The position numbers and the translations under genes are program-made. This document shows, piece by piece, positions 1-10,429 of a stretch of DNA of 64,000 nucleotides. The stretch comes from Pseudo-nitzschia pungens. Its lineage: Eukaryota > Bacillariophyta > Bacillariophyceae > Bacillariales > Bacillariaceae. Position 1 is the stretch's first letter; each line of letters begins with the position of its first letter. Under the pieces are notes generated by a model. That model saw only the letters and a list, made by a program, of their open reading frames with translations, had not been told where the DNA came from and did no database searches. The DNA is taken from NCBI GenBank assembly GCA_037355855.1, contig CM074759.1:2046001-2110000 (forward strand). The letters are read 5' to 3'.

Positions 1-400
1 AAGAATTTTTAGACGCATAACGCAAAAACACGCTGAACTCGAAATCAGCAACCCAAAGCAAGACGCACTAACTTGCTGCAACTCAGAATAATACGGTAAG
101 ATTACCGGTAAGGTTACCGTAAGACACACTAACTCGCTGCAACTCAAAAAAATAAGAGGAGGAATAACGGAAGACACAATAACGTAAGACACACTAACTC
201 GCTGCAACTCAAAATCAAACACACTAACTCGCTGCAACTCAAAACAGACATCAGACACACTAACTCGGCGGAATTCAAAATCAGAAACACCAACTCTTCG
301 GAACTCGTCGGAATTTAAAATCAGACGCACTAACTTGTCGTAACTCAATCAGACACACCAACTCGTCGGAACTCGGAAAAATATGACACACAAAACGATG
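1..400. repeat. Degenerate tandem repeat, CTAACTCG-type
   Basis: Imperfect units built on ACACTAACTCGCTGCAACTC recur about eight to ten times between roughly 50 and 385, with variants in which CTGC is replaced by GGCG or TCGG. Spacing is irregular (about 25 to 60 bases). No coding frame is supported. The stretch from 400 to 591 has two short copies of an ACAGCGATACAGTCCAT motif and otherwise nothing recognisable; it is the upstream region of the gene starting at 592. Confidence 0.6.
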
Positions 401-591
401 GCAACCTATGCTGATCTAAAACAATCTGGATTACAGCGATACAGTCCATACAGAAACATTGATCCAGGATAAACTGGAGTACAGCGATACAGTCCATGGT
501 TCACTTACTACCTCTCTAACAATCTGATCCGAACCACCTTACCTAACCTCACTTCACCTCCCCTCGATCCGGTCCCGTCGGAAAATTGAAC

Positions 592-1383
592 ATGGTAAGA
601 ATATCGCTACGCGCTGGAGTGGGCGCCGAAGCGTCAATCTTAACAAAATTCATCAAGCCGGAACAGTCGTGCCCACGTAAAGATCACCGAAGCTGTGTTG
701 TTTTGGACAGCGAATTTGAAGAGAACGGAAAGAAGTTCTATCGGTTTAGGTACGCTTGCGATCCATCAGGCCAGCTCATGCATGGATTACGCCATTGGGT
801 CAAGATTACGAAAGAAGGCAGTCCAGCTCATTACTTTGAAGACGGGCAAAGAGCACAAGAGAGATCATCTGATGCCGCATTTCAAGAGCCGAAAGTAAAA
901 TGGAAAAACTCCCTTGCGAGAAAATTGCTCTACAAGGACATGAAGGATAGGATTGTGCCTCTTGAAGCAGGAAGCCTAACGTTGAAGGAAATATATTTGA
1001 TGCGTCCAGAATACGCTGAGTATGCGTACGAAAAGTTCTCTTCTCGAGTTTCAGCCCTCCGGAAGAGCATCAAGAAGAGCATATCAAGGGCCGAAGAAGA
1101 TAAAGCTGCTTTCGATTTGTACGTCCAAAACAACAAAATATCTTGTTACAGCCACAAAGGCTATACGGAGTGGCAGGGCTCTCAATCTCAGCAATTGCTA
1201 CGAAAAGACATAGCCGAAGGACTTGTGGACCAGATGAAGAAAATGGAGTTATGGAAGTCTCGGGAAGAATACCATGGGGAGTATCCGTTGAATGTATTTC
1301 GTGACAAAGTCCATCAAGAGATCAGTACAGCGAAGTACCTTTACACCTTGAGAGTAAAGGGCAAGCAATACAAAAGTAGTTGA
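592..1383 (+). CDS. Uncharacterised protein with two related W-S-LL-KD modules
   Basis: The first in-frame ATG is at 592 (the frame is open a little upstream, but only from a TTG), giving 263 aa and a TGA stop-free single exon. Residues about 35-85 form a compact aromatic-rich segment (VVLDSEF, FYRFRYACD, HWVKI). The C-terminal two thirds look like two copies of one module of about 60 residues. Copy one starts WKNSLARKLLYKDM and copy two starts WQGSQSQQLLRKDI; each continues to an EY pair and an F-S/R-basic helix. From memory this resembles a multicopy uncharacterised family in diatom genomes, but I cannot verify it. No signal peptide or membrane segment is visible. The gene is intact among satellites, and I see no function. 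Confidence 0.6.
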   Translation: MVRISLRAGVGAEASILTKFIKPEQSCPRKDHRSCVVLDSEFEENGKKFYRFRYACDPSGQLMHGLRHWVKITKEGSPAHYFEDGQRAQERSSDAAFQEPKVKWKNSLARKLLYKDMKDRIVPLEAGSLTLKEIYLMRPEYAEYAYEKFSSRVSALRKSIKKSISRAEEDKAAFDLYVQNNKISCYSHKGYTEWQGSQSQQLLRKDIAEGLVDQMKKMELWKSREEYHGEYPLNVFRDKVHQEISTAKYLYTLRVKGKQYKSS

Positions 1384-1607
1384 GCTAAGTGTAGTCTAGT
1401 GTAGTCTAGCGTAGAGTAGAAAGCCCAGCGTAGAGTAAAAAATATATATAATCTATAGTAAACGAATCATGAACCAATCATGTAATTTTCCAACTCAGCA
1501 AGGAGGAAACTAGCGTCTTCCAATGTTTTGATCGGATCAAGCGATGAAGAGCTTAGCGAGTCGTCAACAGAGTGGAATGAACTGGTTTCAACATTATTAT
1601 CTTGGAG

Positions 1608-2855
1608 TCATTCTGCCAACGGAGTTCGAAGGTTGGGCGCAGGAGCCCCTTGCTTAGGAGGCATCGGAGGGTACTCTGCAATAGGGATCGGTGAAACAGG
1701 GATCGGAGAAGAGTTTTCTGCACGGATCGGTGAAGAGATTGGTGTGACATGATGATCTACAAATTCATACTGATTCGGTACAGTATATTTTTCGTATTGT
1801 TTACTCCCCTTAAATTCAAGTACTTCTCCAATTTCGCACATCACCGAGTAAGGGATTTGGGCCATGGCACAATCGTGGGCGGGCTCCCCGTCAATGTAAA
1901 CCTCGATATCCTCCTCATAGATCAGCCTGACTTGAAGTGTGCGCGGCAAAATCTTGTGTTCCTGAACGAGTGCTTCTGGAACAGTGTAGTCATCATAAGC
2001 CCTGTCTGTTCCCTCAAAACGGAATACAGTACCAACTTTGGCACTGACTTCTACATCAGTTCTTGCAGGAATACTATAGATCGATCCGTCATAGTAACAG
2101 TCGACTTGCCTTTCGCAATAAAATTTGACAGAAACCATGTAATCTTGCGAGCTCATTCGATTTTGTAGTACCTTCTGAGAACGCTTGTCCTTGTTCTTCT
2201 TATCCATGCGCTCAGCTAATTCAAAGGCTTTGTTCTTTTGTTTCTCGAGTTCTTGTACACTTCGACTCTTTTCTCGTTGTTCCCTGCGAAATTGGGCTTC
2301 GTCAGATTTATTCTTTGCCTTTTGGACCGAAGCTGCCCGCTCAGCTGCTTCACTCAGGTTTGGGGCAATCTGGGCTGCGTCGGCTAGCTCCGTCAAAAAA
2401 TCATTGTCCACACGCTGAGCCTGGTCTAACTCTCTTTGTCGAGCGTGGTCATCCTGCTCTAACTCAAGTTGTCGAGCGAGCTCAGCCTCGCGGCGTCGAG
2501 CGAGCTCAGCCTGCTCTAACTCGTACTGGTGGCGTCGAGCTTGCTCAGCCTGCTCTAACTCGTACTGGTGGCGTCGAGCTTGCTCAGCCTGCTCACGACG
2601 TCGAGCTTGCTCAGCCTGCTCTAACTCTCTCTGACGTCGAGCTTGCTCAGCCTGCTCTAACTCTCTCTGACGTTGAGCACGCAACTGCTCCATCTTCTCT
2701 CTATGAAGTCGAGCTTGCTCAGCCTGCTTCATCTGCCATCGGGCATACTCTTCCTTCTCTGCCTCTCTCTGACGTCGAGCACGCTCAGCCTCCTCCAATC
2801 TCTGAAGTCGAGCACGCTCAGCCTCCTGTCGAGCACGCTCAGCCTCCTCCCTCAT
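1608..2855 (-). CDS. Uncharacterised coiled-coil protein with duplicated C-terminal domain
   Basis: The first ATG in the frame is at 2855 (MREEAERARQ), giving 415 aa; the frame is open to about 2921 without an ATG, so a missing 5' exon is possible. Residues about 1-165 are a highly charged Glu/Gln/Ala/Arg helix made of degenerate EQARR-type repeats, typical of a long single helix or coiled coil. A second charged stretch (about 170-235) follows. The C-terminal part holds two copies of a domain of about 65 residues. One contains CYYDGSIYSIP and FRFEGTDRAYDDYTVP, the other EVYIDGEPAHD and LEFKGSKQYEKYTVP. The tail is Pro/Ser-rich (SPIPVSPIP). No known family is recognised. The antisense frames are shadows. 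Confidence 0.55.
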   Translation of the reverse strand: MREEAERARQEAERARLQRLEEAERARRQREAEKEEYARWQMKQAEQARLHREKMEQLRAQRQRELEQAEQARRQRELEQAEQARRREQAEQARRHQYELEQAEQARRHQYELEQAELARRREAELARQLELEQDDHARQRELDQAQRVDNDFLTELADAAQIAPNLSEAAERAASVQKAKNKSDEAQFRREQREKSRSVQELEKQKNKAFELAERMDKKNKDKRSQKVLQNRMSSQDYMVSVKFYCERQVDCYYDGSIYSIPARTDVEVSAKVGTVFRFEGTDRAYDDYTVPEALVQEHKILPRTLQVRLIYEEDIEVYIDGEPAHDCAMAQIPYSVMCEIGEVLEFKGSKQYEKYTVPNQYEFVDHHVTPISSPIRAENSSPIPVSPIPIAEYPPMPPKQGAPAPNLRTPLAE

Positions 2856-3046
2856 CTTAGCCTTAATGTGCTCAACTTCTAAGAACGTCTGATAACTGTC
2901 ACGCGACCCAACGCGACCCAACGCGACCTATTTTCCAGAAAATCAAGCCTAAATTATGCCACGCGCAACCTTAACCTTGATTTTCGCGAGGTTTCTTCCA
3001 AGTTTTTCGCAACCCCCCCCACCTCGCGACAAAAATACCATTTTGA

Positions 3047-3300
3047 CCCAGGCTTGTCGCGTACGATTTGTACCAGTTGTACATACCCCGGGTATAGCAT
3101 CCGCATTAAAAAATACGAAGTACAGTGTAGCTGAGTGCTACAAGGTTAGGGTTGCTAATGCTACGAAATACGTACTGGATATGCTAACCTACCATGCTAC
3201 CATGCTAAGATACTATGCTACCGCCGGGGTCGGGTCACTGGTGTACAATATGTACTATGAACGGACGCCTGACCCAAACAGTTACCCAACGCGCTAGCAC
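3047..3300 (+). repeat. Dispersed repeat family, copy 1
   Basis: This block contains landmarks found again at 3985-4110 (inverted), 4199-4420 and 42055-42830: a GGTTAGGGTTGCTAATGCTA core, TACTATGCTACCGCC, a GTACAATATGTACTATG palindromic segment, and a GACGCCTGACCC(A)AACAG tail. It has no terminal repeats that I can define and no coding capacity. Confidence 0.6.
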
Positions 3301-3399
3301 ACCTTCGTTATTAAATAACGGGAGCTACCCTACTACGCTACTCCGTACGCTACCCGTATAATACAGTACTGGAGCTACAGAGCTCTATTATCTACGAGT

Positions 3400-3770
3400 T
3401 ATCAGAACGATACGATACAGAGCTGAGCTGCGCTGATCCCCTGTAGCGCTGTATCCCCTGTAGCGCTGTAGCGCTGTATCGAGCTACGCTACGCTACTCC
3501 GCACACACTACGCTACCCGTAGAATACAGTACTGGAGCTACAGAGCTCTGTTATTTTACGAGTTAGCGGAGAACTGTCACGATACCGTACGATACAGAGC
3601 TGAGCTGCGCTCATCCCCTGTAGCGCTGTATCCCCTGTAACGCTGTATCCCCTGTAGCGCTGTATCCCCTGTAGCGCTGTATCGCTGTATCCCTCCTGTA
3701 TCCCTTCAGCGCTGTAGCGCTGTATCCCCTGCAGCGCTGTATCCCCTGTAGCGCTGTAGCAGCAACGCGT
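3400..3770. repeat. 17-18 bp satellite (CCCCTGTAGCGCTGTAT)
   Basis: Units reading CCCCTGTAGCGCTGTAT occur in two blocks (3435-3485 and 3610-3770), separated by a second copy of the segment CTACCCGTA(T/G)AATACAGTACTGGAGC. Short copies reappear at 4130-4170. AGCGCT gives the unit a local palindrome. Confidence 0.75.
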
Positions 3771-3985
3771 CGATAATACAGGGGGGGGGACAGCAAGCAG
3801 CAAGCAGCAGCAACGCGTCGATAATACAGGGGGGGGGGGACAGCAAGCAGCAAGCAGCAGCAACGCGTCGATAATACAGGGGGGGGGGACAGCAAGCAGC
3901 AAGCAGCAGCAACGTGTCGATAATACAGGGGGGGGACTGCAAGCAGCAAGCAGCAGCAACGCGTCGATAATACAGGGGGGGGACT
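3762..3985. repeat. 47-50 bp satellite with G runs, five copies
   Basis: Five copies of a unit containing CGTCGATAATACAG, a run of seven to eleven G, and AGCAAGCAGCA. Starts fall near 3768, 3816, 3866, 3915 and 3962. Most length variation is in the G run. The antisense Cys/Leu/Pro-rich open frames are products of the repeat, not genes. Confidence 0.8.
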
Positions 3986-4110
3986 GTTTGGGCCGGGTAT
4001 CCGGTCATGGTACATATTATACACCAATGACCCGACCCCGGCGGTAGCATAGTATCTTAGCATGGTATCATGGTAGGTTAGCATCTTTCAGTATCTCGTA
4101 GCCTTAGCAA
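3985..4110 (-). repeat. Dispersed repeat family, copy 2 (inverted, partial)
   Basis: The reverse complement of this stretch matches the middle of copy 1: GGTTAGGGTTGCTA, TACTATGCTACCGCCGGGGT and the GTACCATG / GTATACC region. It lies in opposite orientation to copies 1 and 3. Confidence 0.6.
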
Positions 4111-4198
4111 CCCTAACCCTGTATCGTAGCGCTGTATCCCCTGCAGCGCTGTAGCGCTGTATCCCCTGCTTAGTATGGATGCTACCAGAAGTTACTAG

Positions 4199-4430
4199 GG
4201 CCATCGCGTACGATTTCTACCAATCGTACGTACCCCGAGTAAAGCACCTATTATGGTGTAGCTAAATGCTACAGGGTTAGGGTTGCTAATGCTACGAGAT
4301 ACTGAAAGATGCTAACCTACCATGATACCATTGCTAAGATACTATGCTACCGCCGGGGTCGGGTCATCATAGTACAAGATGTACTATGACCGGATACCTG
4401 ACCCAAACAGTTATTAAGCGACGAGCTAAC
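4199..4430 (+). repeat. Dispersed repeat family, copy 3
   Basis: Shares CATCGCGTACGATTT, ACCCCG, GGTTAGGGTTGCTAATGCTA, CTATGCTACCGCCGGGGTCG and CCTGACCCAAACAGTTA with copy 1, in the same order and orientation. No coding capacity. Confidence 0.6.
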
Positions 4431-4566
4431 TCTAATACGAGCTAGCGCAAGCGCGTTAGAGTTATCGCAAGCGCAAGCAATCTACCTAGCACCATTAGGG
4501 TTAAGGGTTGTAACGCTGTATCGTATCGCTCATTATTATTATTATTATTTATTTTTTGGTATCTTT

Positions 4567-4784
4567 TACGTCATTATGACAATATGGGTGTAAATAATGA
4601 CCCGACCCGACGACACCCACCGGTTGAGCCAATCAAAAAATTCGATTTTTCGGTACGTCATTACGACAATACTATTTGGTACGGTATCTCAATTTTATTT
4701 ATTATTATTTGGTACTACTATCTTTTACGTCATTATGAATATATGGGTGTCAAAAACGACCCGACCCGACGACACCCACCGGTT
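4567..4784. repeat. Direct duplication of a 60-bp segment
   Basis: Two similar segments of about 60 bp, at 4567-4626 and 4725-4784, each contain ACGTCATTATGA, ATATGGGTGT and CGACCCGACCCGACGACACC, ending in ACCGGTT. They are separated by about 100 AT-rich bases. The stretch 4785-5160 holds nothing recognisable except short repeats of AAATCACTGTATTTT. Confidence 0.65.
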
Positions 4785-5164
4785 TTGCAAATCTCTGTAT
4801 TAATTCACTGTATTTTTCTTTTGCAAATCACTGTATTTTAAATCACTGTATTTTGCTCCTTCCCGTAATCACTATCACTTTTTTTGTGTGCTCCACTCAC
4901 TATTTTCTTCAGGAATAACACAAATCACTGCTGTTTCGATTCACAATCCGACTTATTTTGAGTAGAGTTGCTTTATTGCACTCCGTCCCGAGAACGAATC
5001 ATAGAACCCGCCCTACGGTAGGCTCTTTTGCTCATTGTATTTTAGTCCGAATAACCTCCTTGAAGTGGTACAAGAAGGAATACCTATTGGTAAACACTTC
5101 AACACGGTCAAGTTCTTGGTTTTCGCGTCGAGGATTAAGAAGAGAACGTCAGTGTCTGTGTTGT

Positions 5165-5325
5165 AATTCATTCCCCCTACGATCGATTCCAAGCCGGTGT
5201 GGTATTCATCCCCCCTACGATCGATTCCAAGCCGGTGTTGTAATTCATTCCCCCTACGATCGATTCCAAGCCGGTGTGGTATTCATCCCCCCTACGATCG
5301 ATTCCAAGTCGGTGTGGTATACGAT
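5165..5325. repeat. About 50-bp satellite (CCCCCTACGATCGATTCCAA)
   Basis: Four units carry CCCCCTACGATCGATTCCAA followed by GCCGGTGT. The same family reappears after the larger array, at about 6765-6950, again four or five units. It shares CGATCGATTC with the 35/40-bp array between the two blocks, so all three probably derive from one ancestral unit. Confidence 0.75.
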
Positions 5326-5329
5326 TGAT

Positions 5330-6580
5330 TCCAACCCCAACAATTCCAAACCCCGATCGATTCAGCAACCCTACTATGATTCATCCCAAACCCCGATCGA
5401 TTCAGCAACCCTACTATGATTCATCCCAAACCCCGATCGATTCAGCAACCCTACTATGATTCATCCCAAACCCCGATCGATTCAGCAACCCTACTACGAT
5501 TTTTCCAAACCCCGATCGATTCAGAAACCCTACTATGATTCATCCCAAACCCCGATCGATTCAGCAACCCTACTACGATTCATCCCAAACCCCGATCGAT
5601 TCAGCAACCCTACTATGATTCATCCCAAACCCCGATCGATTCAGCAACCCTACTACGATTTTTCCAAACCCCGATCGATTCAGAAACCCTACTATGATTC
5701 ATCCCAAACCCCGATCGATTCAGCAACCCTACTACGATTCATCCCAAACCCCGATCGATTCAGCAACCCTACGATTTTTCCAAACCCCGATCGATTCAGC
5801 AACTCTACGATTTTTCCAAACCCCGATCGATTCAGCAACCCTACGATTCACCCAACCCCGATCGATTCAGCAACCCTACTACGGTTCATCCCAAACCCCG
5901 ATCGATTCAGCAACCCTACGATTCACCCAACCCCGATCGATTCAGCAACCCTACTATGATTCATCCCAAAACCCGATCGATTCAGCAACCCTACTACGGT
6001 TCATCCCAAACCCCGATCGATTCAGCAACCCTACGATTCACCCAACCCCGATCGATTCAGCAACCCTACTACGGTTCATCCCAAACCCCGATCGATTCAG
6101 CAACCCTACGATTCACCCAACCCCGATCGATTCAGCAACCCTACTACGGTTCATCCCAAACCCCGATCGATTCAGCAACCCTACGATTCACCCAACCCCG
6201 ATCGATTCAGCAACCCTACTATGATTCATCCCAAAACCCGATCGATTCAGCAACCCTACTACGGTTCATCCCAAACCCCGATCGATTCAGCAACCCTACG
6301 ATTCACCCAACCCCGATCGATTCAGCAACCCTACTACGGTTCATCCCAAACCCCGATCGATTCAGCAACCCTACGATTCACCCAACCCCGATCGATTCAG
6401 CAACCCTACTATGATTCATCCCAAAACCCGATCGATTCAGCAACCCTACTACGGTTCATCCCAAACCCCGATCGATTCAGCAACCCTACTACGATTTTTC
6501 CAAACCCCCATCGATTCAGCAACCCTACTACGATTTTTCCAAACCCCCATCGATTCAGCAACCCTACGATTTTAATATTA
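5330..6580. repeat. 35/40-bp satellite array (CGATCGATTCAGCAACCCTA)
   Basis: About 33 units beginning CGATCGATTCAGCAACCCTA. The main unit is 40 bp (with ...TCATCCCAAACCC). A 35-bp variant (with CGATTCACCCAACCC) alternates with the 40-bp form from about 5850 onward to make a 75-bp dimer, and other short variants carry TTTTTCC. All three forward frames lack stops over long stretches and give Pro/Ser/Asp repeats. I treat those frames as a by-product of the repeat, not as genes. 6590-6765 holds a few CTCCCTTGTAACT-like short repeats. Confidence 0.85.
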
Positions 6581-6959
6581 AACGATAATTTAAAGTAGGC
6601 CGCAGCGTTGTAGATCTCCCTTGTACTAACTCGACGCGTTCTTTATCTCCCTTGTAACTGGATGCGTTGTTTGTCTCCCTTCATTCCCTACGATCCTTCA
6701 ATCCAAGCTGGAGGTTTGTTTGTTTACAATCCCAACAAAGCAGCAAGCAAAGCAGCAAGGTATTAATCCCCCTACGATCGATCAATTCCAAGCCGGTGTG
6801 GTATGTGGTATTCATTCCCCCTACGATCGATTCCAAGCCTGTGTGGTATTTATTCCCCCTACGATCGAGACCAAGCCGGTGTGGTATACGATTGATTCCA
6901 AGCCTGCTGTGTGGTATTCATTCCCCCTATGATTGATTCCAAGCCGGTGTAACAACCCC

Positions 6960-7620
6960 AACAATTAGTGTCCCCCCTAGCACAGTTGAGTTCTGTTAAT
7001 CAGTTTAGCACCCCCTGTAGATCTTCCAATATTGATCTGATAAGAGATAGGGTATGTAGATCTGGTACAAGTTCTGCATAGAAGGCCCAGCATCCTGCTT
7101 AGCATCCTGTTAAGTGTTCCCCTTAGCACAGTAGAGTTTGGTTAAGCAGTTAGCACCCCCTGTAGATCTCCCAGCAATATTGATCTGATAAGAGATAGGG
7201 TATGTAGATCTGGTACAAGTTCTGCATAGAAGGCCCAGCATCCTCATGCTCAGCATCCTGTTAAGTGTCCCCCTTTGCACAGTAGAGTTCGGTTATTCAG
7301 TTAGCACCCCCTGTAGATCTCCCAATATTGATCTGATAAGAGATAGGGTATGTAGATCTGGTACAAATTCTACTAGAAGGGCCTAGCATCCTGCTTAGCA
7401 TCCTGTTGAGTCCCCCCCCTTAGCACAGTACAGTTCGGTTTATCAGTTAGCACACTGAATATCTTAATAATATTGGTCTGATAAGAGATAGGGTATGTAG
7501 ATCTGGTACAAGTTCTACATACAGGGCCCAGCATCCTGCTTAGCATCCTGTTAAGTGTTCCCCTTAGCACACTACAATTCCATTTATCAGTTAGCACCCC
7601 TGTAGATCTTCTAATACGGT
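6960..7620. repeat. About 150-bp satellite, four and a half copies
   Basis: Successive units start near 6966, 7108, 7262, 7408 and 7552. Landmarks in each are a run of C, TAGCACAGT, GTAGATCT, TATTGATCTGATAAGAGATA, GGGTATGTAGATCTGGTACA and CCCAGCATCCTG. Units differ by small indels. No gene. Confidence 0.8.
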
Positions 7621-7733
7621 CTTCTAATACGGTAACATACTGTATCAGTGTTCTAAGAGCCGAGGAATGTAACTATGATACATATCTATCCTATTACAGG
7701 ATTCTACCACCCAGTACAATCTCAAAGTACATT

Positions 7734-9125
7734 AAATAGACGTGACATCCAAAGTATTGGGTCTTGCTCACTCAGACTTTTTTCATAGTCCCAAGCATAC
7801 ATAGGGTGAGGACTATTGGCACTGGAATGGTGGAAATAATCCATTTCTGAATTTACATAGGTCATTTTGTATATTTTCTAGTGAAATATGCCAGTACTGG
7901 AGGAAATGTGCATTAAATAGATGTGACATCCAAAGTATTGGGTCTTGCTCACTCAGACTTTTTTCATAGTCCCAAGCATACATAGGGTGAGGACTATTGG
8001 CACTGGAATGGTGGAAATAATCCATTTCTGAATTTACATAGGTCATTTTGTATATTTTCTAGTGAAATATGCCAGTACTGGAGGAAATGTGCATTAAATA
8101 GATGTGACATCCAAAGTATTGGGTCTTGCTCACTCAGACTTTTTTCATAGTCCCAAGCATACATAGGGTGAGGATTATTGGCACTGGAATGGTGGAAATA
8201 TTCCATTTCTGAATTTACATAGGTCATTTTGTATATTTTCTAGTGAAATATGCCAGTACTGGAGGAAATGTGCATTAAATAGATGTGACATCCAAAGTAT
8301 TGGGTCTTGCTCACTCAGACTTTTTTCATAGTCCCAAGCATACATAGAGGGAGGACTATTGACGCTGGAATGGTGGAAATATTCCATTTCTGAATTTACA
8401 TAGGTCATATTGTCTATTTTCTAGTGAAATATGCCAGTACTGGAGGAAATGTGCATCAAATAGATGTGACATCCAAAGTATTGGGTCTTGCTCACTCAGA
8501 CTTTTTTCATAGTCCCAAGCATACATAGGGTGAGGATTATTGGCACTGGAATGGTGGAAATATTCCATTTCTGAATTTACATAGGTCATTTTGTATATTT
8601 TCTAGTGAAATATGCCAGTACTGGAGGAAATGTGCATTAAATAGATGTGACATCCAAAGTATTGGGTCTTGCTCACTCAGACTTTTTTCATAGTCCCAAG
8701 CATACATAGAGGGAGGACTATTGACGCTGGAATGGTGGAAATATTCCATTTCTGAATTTACATAGGTCATATTGTCTATTTTCTAGTGAAATATGCCAGT
8801 ACTGGAGGAAATGTGCATCAAATAGATGTGACATCCAAAGTATTGGGTCTTGCTCACTCAGACTTTTTTCATAGTCCCAAGCATACATAGGGTGAGGATT
8901 ATTGGCACTGGAATGGTGGAAATAATCCATTTCTTAATTTACATAGGTCATTTTGTATATTTTCTAGTGAAATATGCCAGTACTGGAGGAAATGTACATT
9001 AAATAGATGTGACATCCAAAGTATTGGGTCTTGCTCACTCAGACTTTTTTCATAGTCCCAAGCATACATAGAGGGAGGACTATTGGCACTGGAATGGTGG
9101 AAATATTCCATGTATTGATTTACAT
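7734..9125. repeat. 181-bp satellite array, eight copies, dimeric higher order
   Basis: GTGACATCCAAAGTATTGGG occurs at 7742, 7923, 8104, 8285, 8466, 8647, 8828 and 9009, that is exactly every 181 bp. Two variants exist: type A has CATAGGGTGAGG, type B has CATAGAGGGAGG with TATTGACGCTGG and, downstream, TTGTCTATTTT and GCATCAAATAG. The order is A A A B A B A B, so the later copies form a 362-bp higher-order dimer. Each unit gives a 77-codon antisense open frame, which is an artefact of the array. Confidence 0.92.
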
Positions 9126-9429
9126 AAGTCGTTTTATAGTTTAATAGTTACTGTTTGTACTAGTAGTAGTGTATTTTTTAGTGTCTTTTTGCTGATTTGG
9201 GAACGGATGTCTGTCCTTTGTCCTTTTTCCTTGTCGGGTGCACCAGGTTTTGGAGTATTCTTACTAATTAACCTTACGTGAATGTGTACCTAGTCAAAAA
9301 TTAAATGGAGTCAAAAATTATGGCGCGGACTGCAAATGCTGCAAACACACAGCATATGACCGGTAAGGTACTTATGCAAAAAAAGCAAGCAAAAAATGCA
9401 CATAAAATATGTGTGCCAAACTTCACAAA

Positions 9430-10365
9430 ATTACTGAAATCCAATCCGACGGTGAGTGAACTGCATCAAGATTGGGGGAATCGATCATGGACTTCACTTC
9501 TAACCATGCATTTAATTGCCTGCTCGTTCCTGGTAGGGAAGAACACACTGAACGCAACTGAAATAAGATGCAACGGGAACTGGAATACGATACGACGGGA
9601 GCTGCTGGAATACAATACGACGGGAACTGAAATCCAATCTGACAGTGAGTGAACTGCATCAAGATTGGCCGGGGTATCGATCATGGAGTTCACTTCTAAC
9701 CATGCATTTAATTGCCTGCTTGCTCCTCGTAGGGAAGAATACACAGAACGCAACTGAAATACGATATGAAGGGAACTGAAATACGATACGACGGACGATA
9801 CGACGCACGATACGACGCACGATACAATGGGAACTGAAATACAATCCGACAGTGAGTGAACTGCATCAAGATTGGCCGGGGTATCGATCATGGAGTTCAC
9901 TTCTAACCATGCATTTAATTACCTGCTTGCTCCTCATAGGGAAGAATACACAGAACGCAACTGAAATACGATATGACGGGAACTGAAATACGATACGACG
10001 GACGATACGACGGACGATACAATGGGAACTGAAATACAATCCGAAGGTGAGTCAACTGCATCAAGATTGGGGGTATCGATCACGGAGTTCACTTCTAACC
10101 ATGCATTTAATTGCCTGCTTGCTCCAGGTAGGGAAGAATACGATGTGACGGGAACTGCAACACGATACAACAGGAACTGAAATACAATCCGACGGTGAGT
10201 GAACTGCATCAAGAACGGGGGAATCGATCATGGAGTTCACTTTGAACCATGCATTTAATTGCCTGCTTGCTCCAGGGAGGGAAAAATACGATGTGACGGG
10301 AACTGCAATACGATACAACAGGAACTGAAATACAATCCGACGGTGACTGAACTGGGGAATTGTAA
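9430..10365. repeat. About 150-210 bp satellite, five copies plus a fragment
   Basis: Units marked by GTGAGTGAACTGCATCAAG, ATCGATCATGGAGTTCACTT, CTAACCATGCATTTAATTGC and GTAGGGAA recur near 9452, 9645, 9852, 10046 and 10196. The units differ mainly in the number of internal GATACGACGG(A/G) steps, so length varies. 9125-9430 holds no gene. Confidence 0.8.
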
Positions 10366-10429
10366 TTGTGGAGGCGAGTTATGATTTTCAAAACGGGGTA
10401 TAACTCGTTTGGGATAGTGTGAAATGGAT

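Noticed and set aside
3513..4084. Antisense Cys/Leu/Pro-rich frames
   Set aside because: Produced by the 48-bp G-run satellite; all three frames are equally open and there is no conserved domain.
3100..4515. TTAGGG-containing words suggesting a telomere
   Set aside because: TTAGGG occurs only singly inside the dispersed repeat, never in tandem, so it is not telomeric.
5165..6600. Long regularly spaced repeats that could be mistaken for a CRISPR array
   Set aside because: Units are contiguous with no unique spacers, the context is eukaryotic, and no cas genes exist.
7813..9111. Seven antisense open frames of 70-77 codons starting MTYVNSEM or M(D/E)YFHHSS
   Set aside because: They are one frame of the 181-bp satellite seen once per unit, with no independent evidence of coding.
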